A stretch of DNA of 64,000 nt. It comes from JABWBH01 sp964526695. Its GTDB lineage: Bacteria; Planctomycetota; Phycisphaerae; UBA1845. How positions within the stretch are numbered: position 1 is the first letter of the stretch; each line of letters opens with the position of its first letter. The stretch covers positions 1 to 64,000 of the forward strand of contig CAZGJA010000042.1 in NCBI GenBank assembly GCA_964526695.1. The letters run 5' to 3'. Positions 7,705-17,406 of this stretch are shown here, in pieces. The translations under genes and the position numbers were made by a program. The notes beneath the pieces were generated by a model. It ran no database searches, was not told where the DNA came from, and worked only from the letters and a program-made list of their open reading frames with translations.

Positions 7705-10700
7705 CCGCTCGGCCCGACACCGCGTGGCAAGGCGAGTTCGGCATCACCGAGAACCAAACTGGTAGCTTCTTTGCCAGTGCCAACGATCTTAGCGGGCAGG
7801 CGCGCGCGGCGCCCCATGCACACGTCCTTCGGCGTGCCTTCGCAGCCCTCGGACTAGACGGCGTGCTATGCGATCAAGCGACGCCGCTCGTGTACTTCAA
7901 GCGAGTGGATCAGATTCCGGCGGCTGATGTCCAGGCCCTGCATCGACGATTCTGGAACCACGGCGGGGCACCGATCCTCGTGCTCATTTCTCCGGGCGAA
8001 GTGCAGGTCTACTCCGGATTCGCACGCCCCGTCGCCCAGGCCGATTGGACGGGACTTCCGAGTCTTGTAACCACAATCGAGCGCGCCTCGTCGCGACTTC
8101 GCGAGTTTCTGCCGTCAGTGGAATCGGGAGAGTTCTTCCGCCGGCATGCGAAATCCTTCAATCCAAGCGATCGGGTGGACCGGGCGCTGCTCGACAATCT
8201 CCAGGCGACTCGGGAAAAGCTCGCCGGGGTCGGAACCCGAAGGGCGAGTCCGGACACTCTGGATGCCTTTCTGTGTCGGCTGGTATTCACGTGTTACCTG
8301 TTCGATCGCGAGGTCATCGGGACCGGCTATCTGAAGGAGCTTGGCCTTCCGGAGCTGCCGCACCTGCGCGACGTGCTCGGAATCAAGCCACGCTCAGAGG
8401 CGAAGATTGTGCTATACAAACTATTCGCCCAACTCGCCGAGGACTTCAACGGCGACCTATTCAGCGACGACCTCAACGAAGAGGCGAGGCTGGTGTCGGT
8501 GGCACACCTTGACGTGGTCGAGGCGTTCTTTCGGGGAACCGAGGTGAAGAGCGGCCAGCGTGTGTTCTGGCCGTACGACTTCGGCGTCATACCTATCGAG
8601 ACAATCAGCGCGATCTACGAGCGCTTCCTGAAGTCGTCCGACAAGGAGACCGGGGCATTCTATACGCCGCGCTTCCTGGCGGAACTCGTGCTGGACGTGG
8701 CCTTGACTGACCGCTCGTCGCTCCTCGGCGTGCGCTGCCTTGATCCTGCGTGTGGCTCGGGCATCTTCCTCGTGGGGTTGTTCAACCGCATGGCGGAGGA
8801 ATGGAGGCGCGCGAATCCCGCGGCACGCAACGATCGTCGGGCACGTGAGTTGATGGAACTGCTCCGCTCCAGCATCTTCGGGGTCGATGTCAATCCCACA
8901 GCGTGCCGCATCACAGCATTTAGCCTGTATCTGGCGTATCTGGATCAGTTGACGCCACGGGATATACAAGAGTTGCAAGCGAAGGGCCGGGCGTTACCTC
9001 GGCTTGTCACCCATCTCGGTCAATCGGATGCTGCTTCGTCCGTCGGCGGCATCTGGTGTGGCGACTTCTTCGATGAAGGCGCGTCGTATCCAACAGACGT
9101 TGACCTGGTAGTCGGCAATCCACCTTGGGGGAGCATCGCCGGTGAAGGTTCTGTCGCGGCGGAATGGTGCAAGCAGCGGCAGCGAGAGATTCCAGACCGG
9201 CAGATTGCGGCGGCGTTCATGTGGAAGGGCACGGAGCACGCTTCCAGCACTGGACGTATCTGCCTCGTGCTGCCTCATGGGATTCTCTTCAACCATAGCC
9301 GGGCGGCACTCTCGTTTCAGAAGTCGTTTATCCGACGGCACGCCATCGATCGTGTACTGAATCTGACGGACTACCAATCGTTCTTGTTCAATGAGGCACG
9401 TCACCCGGCCATTGTACTGGGATTTCGCGGGCAGGAGCCCGACAAGGATCACGTAACCGACTACTGGGTGCCGAAAGCTGACTGGAAGGTGACCAAGGCG
9501 GAGATCATCACTGTGTCAGAGCATGACCGCAGTTCTCTGACGCTTCGCTCTATCCTGAGCGATCTCGATGGCAAGGATGCGCCGCAGATTTGGAAGCGCA
9601 TGTCGTGGGCCAGTCCGCGAGACCGACGCCTTCTCGATCGCTTGGCAGACCTACCGCGGCTCAGAGACCGAGTGCGGCAAGCTCGTGAGGAAGCTAATGA
9701 GAAACCGTGGCTAATCGCGGAAGGCTTCCAGCCCTTCGGCGAGAACGATCCACTCTCTTCCAAGAAGCGGCTTCAACTGCCCAGCCGTTTATTCGTGCCA
9801 GCTACGTCCGAGCACCTTCGCCTTTTTCTACTCCCGGATGACTGTCGGTCACTTCGGTCGCAGACAGTCGATACGCGGCGGCTGATTTGCGACACACGCA
9901 TATTCCAGGCACCGCACGTCTTGGTGGCAAAGGGCTTCGGCAGCATCGCGTTCGCCGACTTCGACGTGTCCTTCCGTCACGCTTTACGGGGGATACACGG
10001 ACCGCAGTCGGATCGCAAACTGCTGATCTTCCTGGCGGCCTTCATGCGCTCCTCGCTCGCGCAGTATTTTCTCTTCCACACGTCATCCAACTGGGGCGTG
10101 AGCCGACAAGAAGTGCATGTTGAGGAACTGTTGCGGCTTCCATTCCCATTACCAGAAACGCGGTCTGATCCTGTGCGTTCCAAGCACATAGTTGATGAAG
10201 TCGCACGAGCAGTGCAATCGGCTATGCGCGCATCGCAGAAACCGTTGGTCGATCGAGAAGCGCTGGTTGCCACGGCTCAGGCGGCCATTGAACCGCTCAT
10301 GTACGAGTATTTCGACGTTCTCCCGATAGAACGGGTGCTGGTAGAGGACACTGTTCAGATCGCGATCCCGAGCTTTCGTCCAAGTCCACAACGTCGATTG
10401 GTCCCCGCGATTGAACCGAGTAGGCCCGATGAGCGGGCGCAGTACACCAATCGGCTGTGCGGCACTCTGAATGGTTGGGCGCGAGGCGGCCAATCGCAAG
10501 TGGTTGGTTCGGCGAACGTCTCTGACAAGGTCGGCGTGGGGCTGGTTGTGCTGGAAAGGGTTAGCCGCGGAAGTCCAGCATCGTCTACGATTGCAAACGT
10601 CGACCTGCTCGCGGCATTGGATGGGTTACGCGATGCGGTCGCCCTGAAACTCAACACGTTTGAGTTGGCGCGAGGCGTCAAGGTCTTCAACGGCAATCGG

Positions 10701-10814
10701 CTTTATGTGGTCAAGCCGCTGGGACGCCGCTACTGGACGGAAACCGCGGCGTTGAATGATGCTGATGAAATCGCCGGTTCGATCCTCATGAATTCTCCGG
10801 GGGAGCGTGCATGA
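7701..10814 (+). CDS. N6-adenine DNA methyltransferase of a restriction-modification system
   Basis: A 1037-residue protein. SAM-binding motif I is DPACGSGIFLVG (about residue 348) and catalytic motif IV is NPPWG (about 472), typical of gamma-class N6-adenine methylases. The N-terminal 250 residues (LVYFKRV, GAPILVLISPGEVQVYSGF) look like the degenerate nuclease-like domain often found in front of such methylases. The C-terminal third would hold target recognition (SSNWGVSRQEVHVEELLRLPFPLP is a typical TRD edge). GTG at 7701 was chosen because it overlaps the preceding stop; the frame is open further upstream but inside the controller gene. The next gene overlaps by four bases (ATGA). The cleavage partner is probably the PD-(D/E)XK protein downstream. 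Confidence 0.85.
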   Translation: MTARPDTAWQGEFGITENQTGSFFASANDLSGQARAAPHAHVLRRAFAALGLDGVLCDQATPLVYFKRVDQIPAADVQALHRRFWNHGGAPILVLISPGEVQVYSGFARPVAQADWTGLPSLVTTIERASSRLREFLPSVESGEFFRRHAKSFNPSDRVDRALLDNLQATREKLAGVGTRRASPDTLDAFLCRLVFTCYLFDREVIGTGYLKELGLPELPHLRDVLGIKPRSEAKIVLYKLFAQLAEDFNGDLFSDDLNEEARLVSVAHLDVVEAFFRGTEVKSGQRVFWPYDFGVIPIETISAIYERFLKSSDKETGAFYTPRFLAELVLDVALTDRSSLLGVRCLDPACGSGIFLVGLFNRMAEEWRRANPAARNDRRARELMELLRSSIFGVDVNPTACRITAFSLYLAYLDQLTPRDIQELQAKGRALPRLVTHLGQSDAASSVGGIWCGDFFDEGASYPTDVDLVVGNPPWGSIAGEGSVAAEWCKQRQREIPDRQIAAAFMWKGTEHASSTGRICLVLPHGILFNHSRAALSFQKSFIRRHAIDRVLNLTDYQSFLFNEARHPAIVLGFRGQEPDKDHVTDYWVPKADWKVTKAEIITVSEHDRSSLTLRSILSDLDGKDAPQIWKRMSWASPRDRRLLDRLADLPRLRDRVRQAREEANEKPWLIAEGFQPFGENDPLSSKKRLQLPSRLFVPATSEHLRLFLLPDDCRSLRSQTVDTRRLICDTRIFQAPHVLVAKGFGSIAFADFDVSFRHALRGIHGPQSDRKLLIFLAAFMRSSLAQYFLFHTSSNWGVSRQEVHVEELLRLPFPLPETRSDPVRSKHIVDEVARAVQSAMRASQKPLVDREALVATAQAAIEPLMYEYFDVLPIERVLVEDTVQIAIPSFRPSPQRRLVPAIEPSRPDERAQYTNRLCGTLNGWARGGQSQVVGSANVSDKVGVGLVVLERVSRGSPASSTIANVDLLAALDGLRDAVALKLNTFELARGVKVFNGNRLYVVKPLGRRYWTETAALNDADEIAGSILMNSPGERA

Positions 10815-11473
10815 GTGTGATCGGCTCTCCTGGTGCATGGGCCGATCTGATCGACCCGATGGTTCCGGAAGTCCTCCAGCTCGTCATAGTCACGTGGCGG
10901 ACTATGGGGTCGCCGCCTCCGGATGCTAAAGAGGACGACATCACCATCGCGCTGTGTCGAGCGCTTCGACAAAACCGCACGGCGCGAGGGTTGATGTTCA
11001 TGATCGATACGCAGTTGGTGGAACTGGACCCTGTGCCGGGCGAGGACTTGGGCCGGCTTGATATCGCGTTCCGGCCACTGATTCCGCGCGAGGATATCTA
11101 TTTTTGCCTGGAGTGCAAACGGTTGAATGTCGTGAAGAATGGACAGACACGGGCGTACGCGGCCGAGTATGTCCTCCGCGGCATGATACGCTTTGTGACG
11201 GGACAGTATTCGCGAGCGGTCAGTCACGGTGGGATGCTTGGCTACGTCCTCGACGGTCAGGTTGACGACGCGATCGCAAATGTGGCGGTGAACGTGCAAG
11301 CGCAGTGCGGCCCCCTGTGTATGGACCAGCCGGGAACCATGCATCCTTCATCGATCCTGACAGAAGAAGTATCGGTCCGTGAGACTGTCCATCGAAGGCC
11401 GCACGAGTCGACAGAGTTTCGCATTCACCACTTGTTCATGGGTGCTGCGACTCCCTCCGTGCCGGTCGCGTAA
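10811..11473 (+). CDS. Putative PD-(D/E)XK restriction endonuclease subunit
   Basis: A 220-residue protein overlapping the methylase stop by four bases. The core GRLDIAFRPLIP followed by IYFCLECKRLN fits the PD-(D/E)XK nuclease pattern (D, then ExK after about 17 residues). Upstream Glu in KEDDITIALCRAL could be the fourth active-site residue. A YAAEYVLRGMIRFVTGQYS helix follows the core, as in restriction-like folds. It likely cleaves DNA left unmethylated by the preceding enzyme. This is inferred from context and one motif; it could instead be an accessory nuclease of the type ISP protein. Confidence 0.65.
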   Translation: MSVIGSPGAWADLIDPMVPEVLQLVIVTWRTMGSPPPDAKEDDITIALCRALRQNRTARGLMFMIDTQLVELDPVPGEDLGRLDIAFRPLIPREDIYFCLECKRLNVVKNGQTRAYAAEYVLRGMIRFVTGQYSRAVSHGGMLGYVLDGQVDDAIANVAVNVQAQCGPLCMDQPGTMHPSSILTEEVSVRETVHRRPHESTEFRIHHLFMGAATPSVPVA

Positions 11474-11484
11474 GAGAAGCAACT

Positions 11485-14400
11485 ATGGCTAAACGGCGTC
11501 ACCCCGTTCTCGACTACCTGGAGGCGCTGCAGGCCGTGCATGCGACGGGCAAAGCGACGGCAGAACAATCGTACAAGAGCGCATTGGAAGCTCTACTGAC
11601 GGCGATCGGCGCCGACTTTGACCCTGTCCTCTTTGCGACGATGGAATTGAGCGGGGAGGGCGCTGGACACCCTGACCTCGGTGTTTTCGAGCGCAAGTCG
11701 GGAAATCTTCGCCTAGTTGTGGAGGTGAAGCCGACCAGAGAGAACATTTTCAACATCGCCACGGGCACACAGGTGTCGAAGTACTGGAAACGCTACGGCT
11801 TTGTGCTCGTGACCAACCTGCGGGAGTTCGTGCTCGTCGCACGCGAGAGCGGCGAGGTTCGGGTCGAATCCCGTTACCAGATCAGCTCCACGTCGGAGGC
11901 GTTCTGGCGGTCCAAGCCTTCCGCGCTTGCGGACGAGCATGAGCAAGGTCTTCGGGACTTTATTGAAGGCGTATTTGCACGTCCCGCGCCGATCCTCAAA
12001 CCACGTGACTTGGCTGCGGACCTGGCGCGGCACGCCCGTGAAGCCAAGCGTCGGCTGGGCCGGCACAGTATGGCCGATCTGCGACCTCTCCAGGAAGCGT
12101 TTGAAGAAAGTCTGGGACTCAAACTTGAGGACGAGAAGGGCGAGCGGTTCTTCCGTTCGTCTCTCGTCCAAACGCTGTTCTACGGCCTGTTCTCCGGATG
12201 GATGCTGTGGAGGCAATCGCTTTCCAAGGGGAAGGTGGCGCCAGCCTTTGATTGGAAGGACGCCTCGGAGTATTTGGCGCTACCGTTGCTCGCTGATCTC
12301 TTTGACGAAGTCGCCAAGCCACGCCGGCTGGGCGAACTCGGCATGCGCGAGCCGATCGAATGGGCGACTACAAGCCTCAACCGCGTGGATCAGGCCGAGT
12401 TCTTCCGCACCTTCGACGAAGACCACGCGATCACCCTCTTCTATGAGCCATTCCTCCAGGCATTCGACCCGGAGCTGCGCAAGGAACTGGGCGTGTGGTA
12501 CACGCCGCCGGAGATTGTCCGGTACATGGTGGGCCGCGTCGATGAACTGCTTCGTAGCGACCTTGGAATCGCCGATGGACTGGCTGATGAGCGCGTCTAT
12601 GTCCTGGACCCGGCCGCAGGAACGGGGTCATACCTCGTCGAAGTCGCCAAGCGCATTCACGCCACGCTGGTAGAGCAGGGACACGAGAGCCTCGCGGCTG
12701 CCAAGGTTCGCAAGGCGCTCTGTGAGCGCGTATTCGGCTTTGAAATCTTGACTGCGCCGTACATCGTGGCGCACCTGCAACTGGGCGTGCTGCTGCGTGC
12801 GATTGGGGCCAAGCTGGCGAGCAAGGATCGACCTGGCGTGTATCTGACCAATGCGCTCACCGGCTGGGAACCGCCGAAGGGCGTCAAGAGGAACCTGGCG
12901 TTTCCGTTCCTACAGGAGGAGCAGGATGCCGCCGCCAACGTAAAGCAGAAAGCGCCGATCATCGTGATTCTGGGCAATCCGCCTTACAACCGGTACGCCG
13001 GCGTGGCGGAAGAGGAGGAAGCGGACCTGATCGATCCGTACAAGGACGGTCTGTACGAGAAGTGGGGTGTGCGGAAGCAGTTGCTCGATGACCTCTACAT
13101 CCGGTTCTTTCGGCTGGGCGAGAAGCGAATCGGGGAAGTCTCAAAACGCGGCGTCGTATGCTTCATTAGCAACTACTCCTGGCTGGACGGTATCTCGCAC
13201 CCGATTATGCGTGAGCGCATTTTGACGGCGTTCGACACCGTGTACATCGACAACTGCAACGGCGACAAATACAAGACGGGGAAGCGGACTCCGGATGGCA
13301 AGCCAGACGAGTCGATGTTCACCACGGACGATCACCGCGTGGGCATTCAAGTCGGCATCGCGATCGCGACGCTCGTTGCCAACGGCTCGCCCAAGAAGCC
13401 GGGGCACGTGAGCACCGTGCAATACCGCGAGTTCTGGGGAACCGGCAATGCTAAGCGCGAAGCGCTGTTGGGATGCCTGGACAACGACAAGAAGGGGGAC
13501 GCCCTCTACTCGCCGCTTGCTCCGTCCGCAAGGTTCCGATGGGTGCTGGCGGGCGGCAGCGCCCATTCGGCGGGGTACGGAGCGTGGCGCCGTCTCATCG
13601 ACTTGATCCCGGTTCACTACAGCGGTCTGAACGAGAATCGACAAGGGATGTTGATGGCCGATGATCGTGAGGAGTTGGCTCGCCGAATGGCGGACTACTT
13701 CAATCCGAAGATCCCGCACGATGAAATCGCCGAGTCCTGGCCTGCGCTCGTCGCGGACGCCGCACGCTTCGACGGACGGCAGACGCGCACGCAGCTTCAC
13801 AAGCTGAAGATGGCATTCAATGAACGGTACTTGGTTCGGCTCGCCTTCCGGCCATTCGATGAGACGTGGCTGTACTGGGTCGGCCAAACGAAGCTCCTGA
13901 ATGAGAAGCGGGACGATTTCTTTCAGCAGTGCTGGCGCGGCAACCTATTTCTGTCAGCATCACAGACGGGCCGCAAGGGCGGCTTCAATCAGCCCTTTCT
14001 GGTAGACAAGTTCGGAGACCTGCACCTTCAAGATCCCTGGTCGCAGTTTTTCCCGATGCTGATTCGGGAGGAAGGGATGTTCGCATCGCATGCCCCGCAG
14101 CCCAACATTGCGTCGGATGTGTTGGAAGTCATGTGCGCGAGCGCCGGGATTCCGATGCGTAACGAAAAGGGACACGCCTACAGCGAAGGCGCGCTCGACA
14201 TTGCGCGGAAGCTGTTCTTTCATTCACTGGCAGTGCTGTGGTCGCCTGCGTATCGGAGCGAGAACGAAGCAGCACTTCGGCAGGACTGGCCACGTATCCC
14301 AATTCCCACTGACATCGCGGTGCTCACGAACTCCGCCGCCCTTGGAGAGCGGCTTGCCGGCTTGCTTCTGCCAGACCGAAGCGTGCCGGGCGTCACAGCT

Positions 14401-14871
14401 GGAAAGCTCCGTCCTGAATTGAAGGCGCTCGGTACACCGACCAAACCCGGCCACAAGGCCATCGACCCTGATACGGATTTGGAGGTGACGGCATCCTGGG
14501 GATTCCGCAACAAGGCCGGAGCCATTATGTGCGGTCAAGGCAGGGTGACACCGAGCGACGGGAACGCGGGCGGAGCATTGGACGTGTGGATCAACGATCG
14601 TGTGTGTTGGCGAAATGTGCCGCTCGATGTTTGGAATACGGTCATCGGCGGTTACCCAGTCATCAAGAAGTGGCTGTCATATCGAGAGAAGCGCGTCCTC
14701 GGGCGTTCGTTGCGAATGGATGAAGTCACCTACGTCACCGATGTCATCCGACGGCTTAAAGCGATCATCTTGCTTGGGGATGAACTGGACGCGAGTTTCC
14801 ATGCTTGCGGGGTTTCCACGATCAAGTCGAACAGCACGGAGTCGCCCGTCGTGGCCGTCACGGCGAAGTAG
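11485..14871 (+). CDS. Type ISP-like restriction-modification enzyme without helicase
   Basis: A 1128-residue protein. Residues about 55-90 hold a Mrr-like nuclease core (GHPDLGVF ... LVVEVK), followed by a helical linker, then a methylase domain with motif I LDPAAGTGSYL (about 374) and motif IV NPPYN (about 497). The C-terminal 450 residues resemble the type ISP target-recognition domain (FRPFDETWLYW, GGYPVIKKWLSYRE). Single-chain type ISP enzymes such as LlaGI are longer and carry an SF2 helicase between nuclease and methylase; none is seen here, so this is a helicase-less relative. It follows the nuclease gene by 11 bases and belongs to the same operon. Confidence 0.82.
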   Translation: MAKRRHPVLDYLEALQAVHATGKATAEQSYKSALEALLTAIGADFDPVLFATMELSGEGAGHPDLGVFERKSGNLRLVVEVKPTRENIFNIATGTQVSKYWKRYGFVLVTNLREFVLVARESGEVRVESRYQISSTSEAFWRSKPSALADEHEQGLRDFIEGVFARPAPILKPRDLAADLARHAREAKRRLGRHSMADLRPLQEAFEESLGLKLEDEKGERFFRSSLVQTLFYGLFSGWMLWRQSLSKGKVAPAFDWKDASEYLALPLLADLFDEVAKPRRLGELGMREPIEWATTSLNRVDQAEFFRTFDEDHAITLFYEPFLQAFDPELRKELGVWYTPPEIVRYMVGRVDELLRSDLGIADGLADERVYVLDPAAGTGSYLVEVAKRIHATLVEQGHESLAAAKVRKALCERVFGFEILTAPYIVAHLQLGVLLRAIGAKLASKDRPGVYLTNALTGWEPPKGVKRNLAFPFLQEEQDAAANVKQKAPIIVILGNPPYNRYAGVAEEEEADLIDPYKDGLYEKWGVRKQLLDDLYIRFFRLGEKRIGEVSKRGVVCFISNYSWLDGISHPIMRERILTAFDTVYIDNCNGDKYKTGKRTPDGKPDESMFTTDDHRVGIQVGIAIATLVANGSPKKPGHVSTVQYREFWGTGNAKREALLGCLDNDKKGDALYSPLAPSARFRWVLAGGSAHSAGYGAWRRLIDLIPVHYSGLNENRQGMLMADDREELARRMADYFNPKIPHDEIAESWPALVADAARFDGRQTRTQLHKLKMAFNERYLVRLAFRPFDETWLYWVGQTKLLNEKRDDFFQQCWRGNLFLSASQTGRKGGFNQPFLVDKFGDLHLQDPWSQFFPMLIREEGMFASHAPQPNIASDVLEVMCASAGIPMRNEKGHAYSEGALDIARKLFFHSLAVLWSPAYRSENEAALRQDWPRIPIPTDIAVLTNSAALGERLAGLLLPDRSVPGVTAGKLRPELKALGTPTKPGHKAIDPDTDLEVTASWGFRNKAGAIMCGQGRVTPSDGNAGGALDVWINDRVCWRNVPLDVWNTVIGGYPVIKKWLSYREKRVLGRSLRMDEVTYVTDVIRRLKAIILLGDELDASFHACGVSTIKSNSTESPVVAVTAK

Positions 14872-14957
14872 ATTCGCGCGGTGACGAGAGACGAAAGCCC
14901 GCTTCAACGTGTGCAGCATGTCCTTACCGCGGACGCCGTCAAGCGCGAAACGTGGGG

Positions 14958-15944
14958 TTAATAGCTTGCAAAGAACGCGGCTGATTTCTCGGGATTGTAG
15001 CCCCGGCGGTCATAGAGCTTCGTCGTGGACGGGTCGCGGTGGCCGACGGCCTTTTGGACCTGCTCCAGGCTGGCGCCGTTTTCGAGTGCGGTCGTGATGA
15101 ACGTAGCCCGCATGGAGTGGGCGGAGTAGCCGCGGATCAGGCCGAGCCGGGCGGCGTATTTGCGGAGCACGCGGTCGATGGCGTCCGGGGCCATGTGTCG
15201 CCGGGGTGCCCGTGCGCGGCCGTTGTGGCGGAGCGGACGGAAGAGCGGGCCGTCGAAATCGACGGCATGCCCGGCCGCGGCCAGATAGTCCCGGATTCGC
15301 TGGGACGTGTGCGGGTGGATCGCTAGGGCGTCCTTTCTGGCGCCCTTGCGAACGACGCGGACCGAGTCGAAGCCACGATTCTGGTGCAGGTCGCCGACCC
15401 GAAGCTGGGCGATCTCGGCCCGGCGGAGCCCGGCCTGAAGTCCCACTGAAATGATGGCTCGGTCGCGCAGGCCGGCCACGGTGTCGGCGGGCGGGGCATC
15501 CAGCAGTTTGCGGGCCTGAGCCTTCGAGAACGCCAGCGTTGAGCCCTCGTCGCGATTGATCGCCGGGCGGCGGACGGCCGCGACAGGATTCCGGTCGGTC
15601 TGGCCATGCTCGACAAGGTGCTTGAACAGCGACGAAAGGGCCGCCAGCCGGCGCCGGACGGTCGAGGCCTCGGCACGCGCGGACTCGCGCATGCATCTTT
15701 CCCAAGCGATGACGGCCCGATGGTCGATCTGGCGAAGCTGGTCGGGTGCCGCGATCCCGCAGAACCGCATGAAGTGTTGGACATCCTGTCGGTAGGCGCG
15801 GCGGGTCCGTGGCGACTTCTGCTTGGCCAGCCAGACGGCCTCCTCGGGGATGGCCGCAAAGTATTCGAGCCTCGTGGCGGCGGGCGTTCCTGTCGCGCGA
15901 TTTGCGAGTAGATTGGTGGTCGAATCGGCGGTCTTTCCGGGCAT
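14958..15944 (-). CDS. Second tyrosine recombinase
   Basis: About 328 residues from ATG 15944 (MPGKTADSTT), preceded by AGAGGG. The N-terminal SAM-like domain spans about residues 30-130 (SPRTRRAYRQDVQHFMRFCG). The catalytic domain shows Arg in AGLRRAEIAQLR, HSMR, GH in VGHRDPST and the nucleophile in TKLYDRRGY. The short compact form is XerC/D-like or from a mobile recombinase rather than a tRNA-type integrase. It stands convergent to the restriction island and may delimit a second, nested insertion. A dif-like inverted repeat lies in its upstream region. Confidence 0.9.
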   Translation of the reverse strand: MPGKTADSTTNLLANRATGTPAATRLEYFAAIPEEAVWLAKQKSPRTRRAYRQDVQHFMRFCGIAAPDQLRQIDHRAVIAWERCMRESARAEASTVRRRLAALSSLFKHLVEHGQTDRNPVAAVRRPAINRDEGSTLAFSKAQARKLLDAPPADTVAGLRDRAIISVGLQAGLRRAEIAQLRVGDLHQNRGFDSVRVVRKGARKDALAIHPHTSQRIRDYLAAAGHAVDFDGPLFRPLRHNGRARAPRRHMAPDAIDRVLRKYAARLGLIRGYSAHSMRATFITTALENGASLEQVQKAVGHRDPSTTKLYDRRGYNPEKSAAFFASY

Positions 15945-15953
15945 GTCCCTCTG

Positions 15954-15975
15954 CGTGATAATCCAGTTTATCACG
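15954..15975. repeat. Dif-like inverted repeat upstream of the recombinase
   Basis: CGTGATAA-TCCAGT-TTATCACG is a perfect 8+8 inverted repeat with a six-base centre. The TAA-N6-TTA geometry is that of XerCD/dif-type core sites, where two recombinase monomers flank a six-base crossover region. It could equally be an operator of the recombinase gene, which starts 10 bases away. Confidence 0.45.
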
Positions 15976-16300
15976 TCGAACGGGTAGCATATTATCGCGG
16001 CTCGGCGCAAGCCCCATCTATGGAGTCAACGCGCGTCCCGAAACCTCACCACAGTTGATCCGTTTCCAGTTTCGTTGCGCGCGAGAAGCGGATGTCGTGA
16101 ACGTCGAGCTCTTGGCGCGATTCGAATCACGGGATGGGCGTGTGACAATCGCCCAGAACGCGTCTGCTTCGACATTATTATCTTGTTGCCGAACATCCAG
16201 CTTCAAACGAAGTCGTTGCCCTCGGCGAACGGTTGCGTTCGATGCTCCCATCCAACGAGCTTCCTGAATCGTCGATGATGCGCACTTGGTATACGGGCGA
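15976..16300 (+). pseudogene. Degenerate coding remnants
   Basis: No intact gene is present. On the plus strand two partial frames look coding-like: about 16097-16176 (VNVELLARFESRDGRVTIAQ) and, after a frame change, about 16170-16312 (HYYLVAEHPASNEVVALGER and onward to a TGA). They may be a frameshifted remnant of one gene. The family is not recognised. Confidence 0.25.
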
Positions 16301-16474
16301 TTACACACCCTGAGAGAGCGCGCCTACCACAGTGTCGAGCAGGACAGTTAGCAAAGCTTGGGCCACGTCCGCGGCCAGGACGTTGGTGTCGACCAGGCAA
16401 CCCTGCGCCTGGAACAGCGTCGCGCCGGCTGCCAGCGCCGCAGCGCGGCGCATCCACTTGGTTCGTCGAGTCAT
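16301..16474 (-). CDS. Small exported protein, lipobox-like
   Basis: A 57-residue protein. MTRRTKWMRRAAALAAGATL is a basic n-region and hydrophobic core, followed by FQAQGC, a possible lipidation or cleavage site, then a short tail with LLTVLLDTVV. AAGGAG lies eight bases before ATG 16474; an in-frame GTG nine bases earlier is less well placed. It lies just after the hydrolase gene on the same strand (16480) and resembles the two other small exported proteins at 17486 and 18747. Confidence 0.65.
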   Translation of the reverse strand: MTRRTKWMRRAAALAAGATLFQAQGCLVDTNVLAADVAQALLTVLLDTVVGALSQGV

Positions 16475-16479
16475 GTGAT

Positions 16480-17406
16480 TCACTCCTTGGGTAATTCGCC
16501 CTTCGTGTCCGAGGCCCCGCCGGAACTCGCCGAGGGCGGAGTCGTGGGTGACGCCTGTTCGGACAACACTTCGTCTAGGAACGACAACAGATAGCCCGGG
16601 TAGTCCGGGTCGAGCACGGGCGCCAGCGCGTGTCCGCCAGTGATTTCGAGGAACTTCTTGGGCTCGATCGCCAGCTCGAACAAGCGGCGGGCGCCCTCGA
16701 TCGGCGTGGTCAGGTCCTGTGGTGACTGGAGAAACAGCTTGGGCAGCGTGATCTGCTCGATATTTTGGTACGGGTCGAGCTCCTGCGGCCGTCGTGCGAT
16801 CACCTCCGGCAGCGGCAGGATACCGGCCAGCAGGTAAGACTTCGGTGGCAAGAGGTCGGGCACAAAGCTGCCCTGGAGGACGACGCCGGCGACGCCGTCG
16901 GGGTTGCGAGCCGCATGTGTCAGGGTCGGCAACGTTCCGAGTGAGATACCGAACAGGACGATCGGCCTGCCCGCGTCGGCCACCCGATTCTGAACGTAGA
17001 AAAGTGCCGCGTCAGCATCCGGGACCAGCGATTCGAGGCTCGGCAGGTCACGGCTTTCGCCGAATCCCTGGTAATCGTAGACGAAGACGTTCCAGCCCAG
17101 GTCGTGCAGCAGCGTGTAGTAGTCGAAGTAAAGGCTGCGGTTGAACAACGAACCGTGGTTCAGCAGCACCGTACCGCGGGCAGCGCTGGCCGGAATGAAC
17201 CACCCGGTCACCACATGGGGGGCGGGTCTATCAACCGGCAGCTCGATCGTCTGGTAGGCGAGGGCGAAGGCGTCAGGCGCAAAAAGCACCACATTCTGTG
17301 CCGGCGGAGAAAAAAGCCCATCGCCAAACGGCTCCGTTGCGCAGCCAGCCAGCATCGCGAGCGTCAGCAGCAACGCCGTCCGTTCCATTCTCACAAACCA
17401 CTCCAT
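16480..17406 (-). CDS. Alpha/beta-hydrolase lipoprotein
   Basis: A 308-residue protein with lipoprotein signal ALLLTLAMLAGC. The hydrolase fold shows the oxyanion region LLNHGS, the strand-turn VYDYQGFGES, the nucleophile elbow GISLG (Ser), Asp in SPQDLTTP and His in GGHALAP. It probably hydrolyses an ester or acyl substrate at the outer membrane or in the periplasm. An alternative start at 17388 (MERTALLLT) would give a more standard signal length. It belongs to a leftward operon with an acyltransferase and small exported proteins under the TetR-operator promoter, suggesting a role in envelope lipid remodelling linked to the RND pump. Confidence 0.82.
   Translation of the reverse strand: MEWFVRMERTALLLTLAMLAGCATEPFGDGLFSPPAQNVVLFAPDAFALAYQTIELPVDRPAPHVVTGWFIPASAARGTVLLNHGSLFNRSLYFDYYTLLHDLGWNVFVYDYQGFGESRDLPSLESLVPDADAALFYVQNRVADAGRPIVLFGISLGTLPTLTHAARNPDGVAGVVLQGSFVPDLLPPKSYLLAGILPLPEVIARRPQELDPYQNIEQITLPKLFLQSPQDLTTPIEGARRLFELAIEPKKFLEITGGHALAPVLDPDYPGYLLSFLDEVLSEQASPTTPPSASSGGASDTKGELPKE

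Noticed and set aside
16110..16135. Second copy of the tRNA-Gly T-arm as attR
   Set aside because: Only GATTCGAATC resembles the tRNA; flanking bases do not match, so it is a chance similarity.
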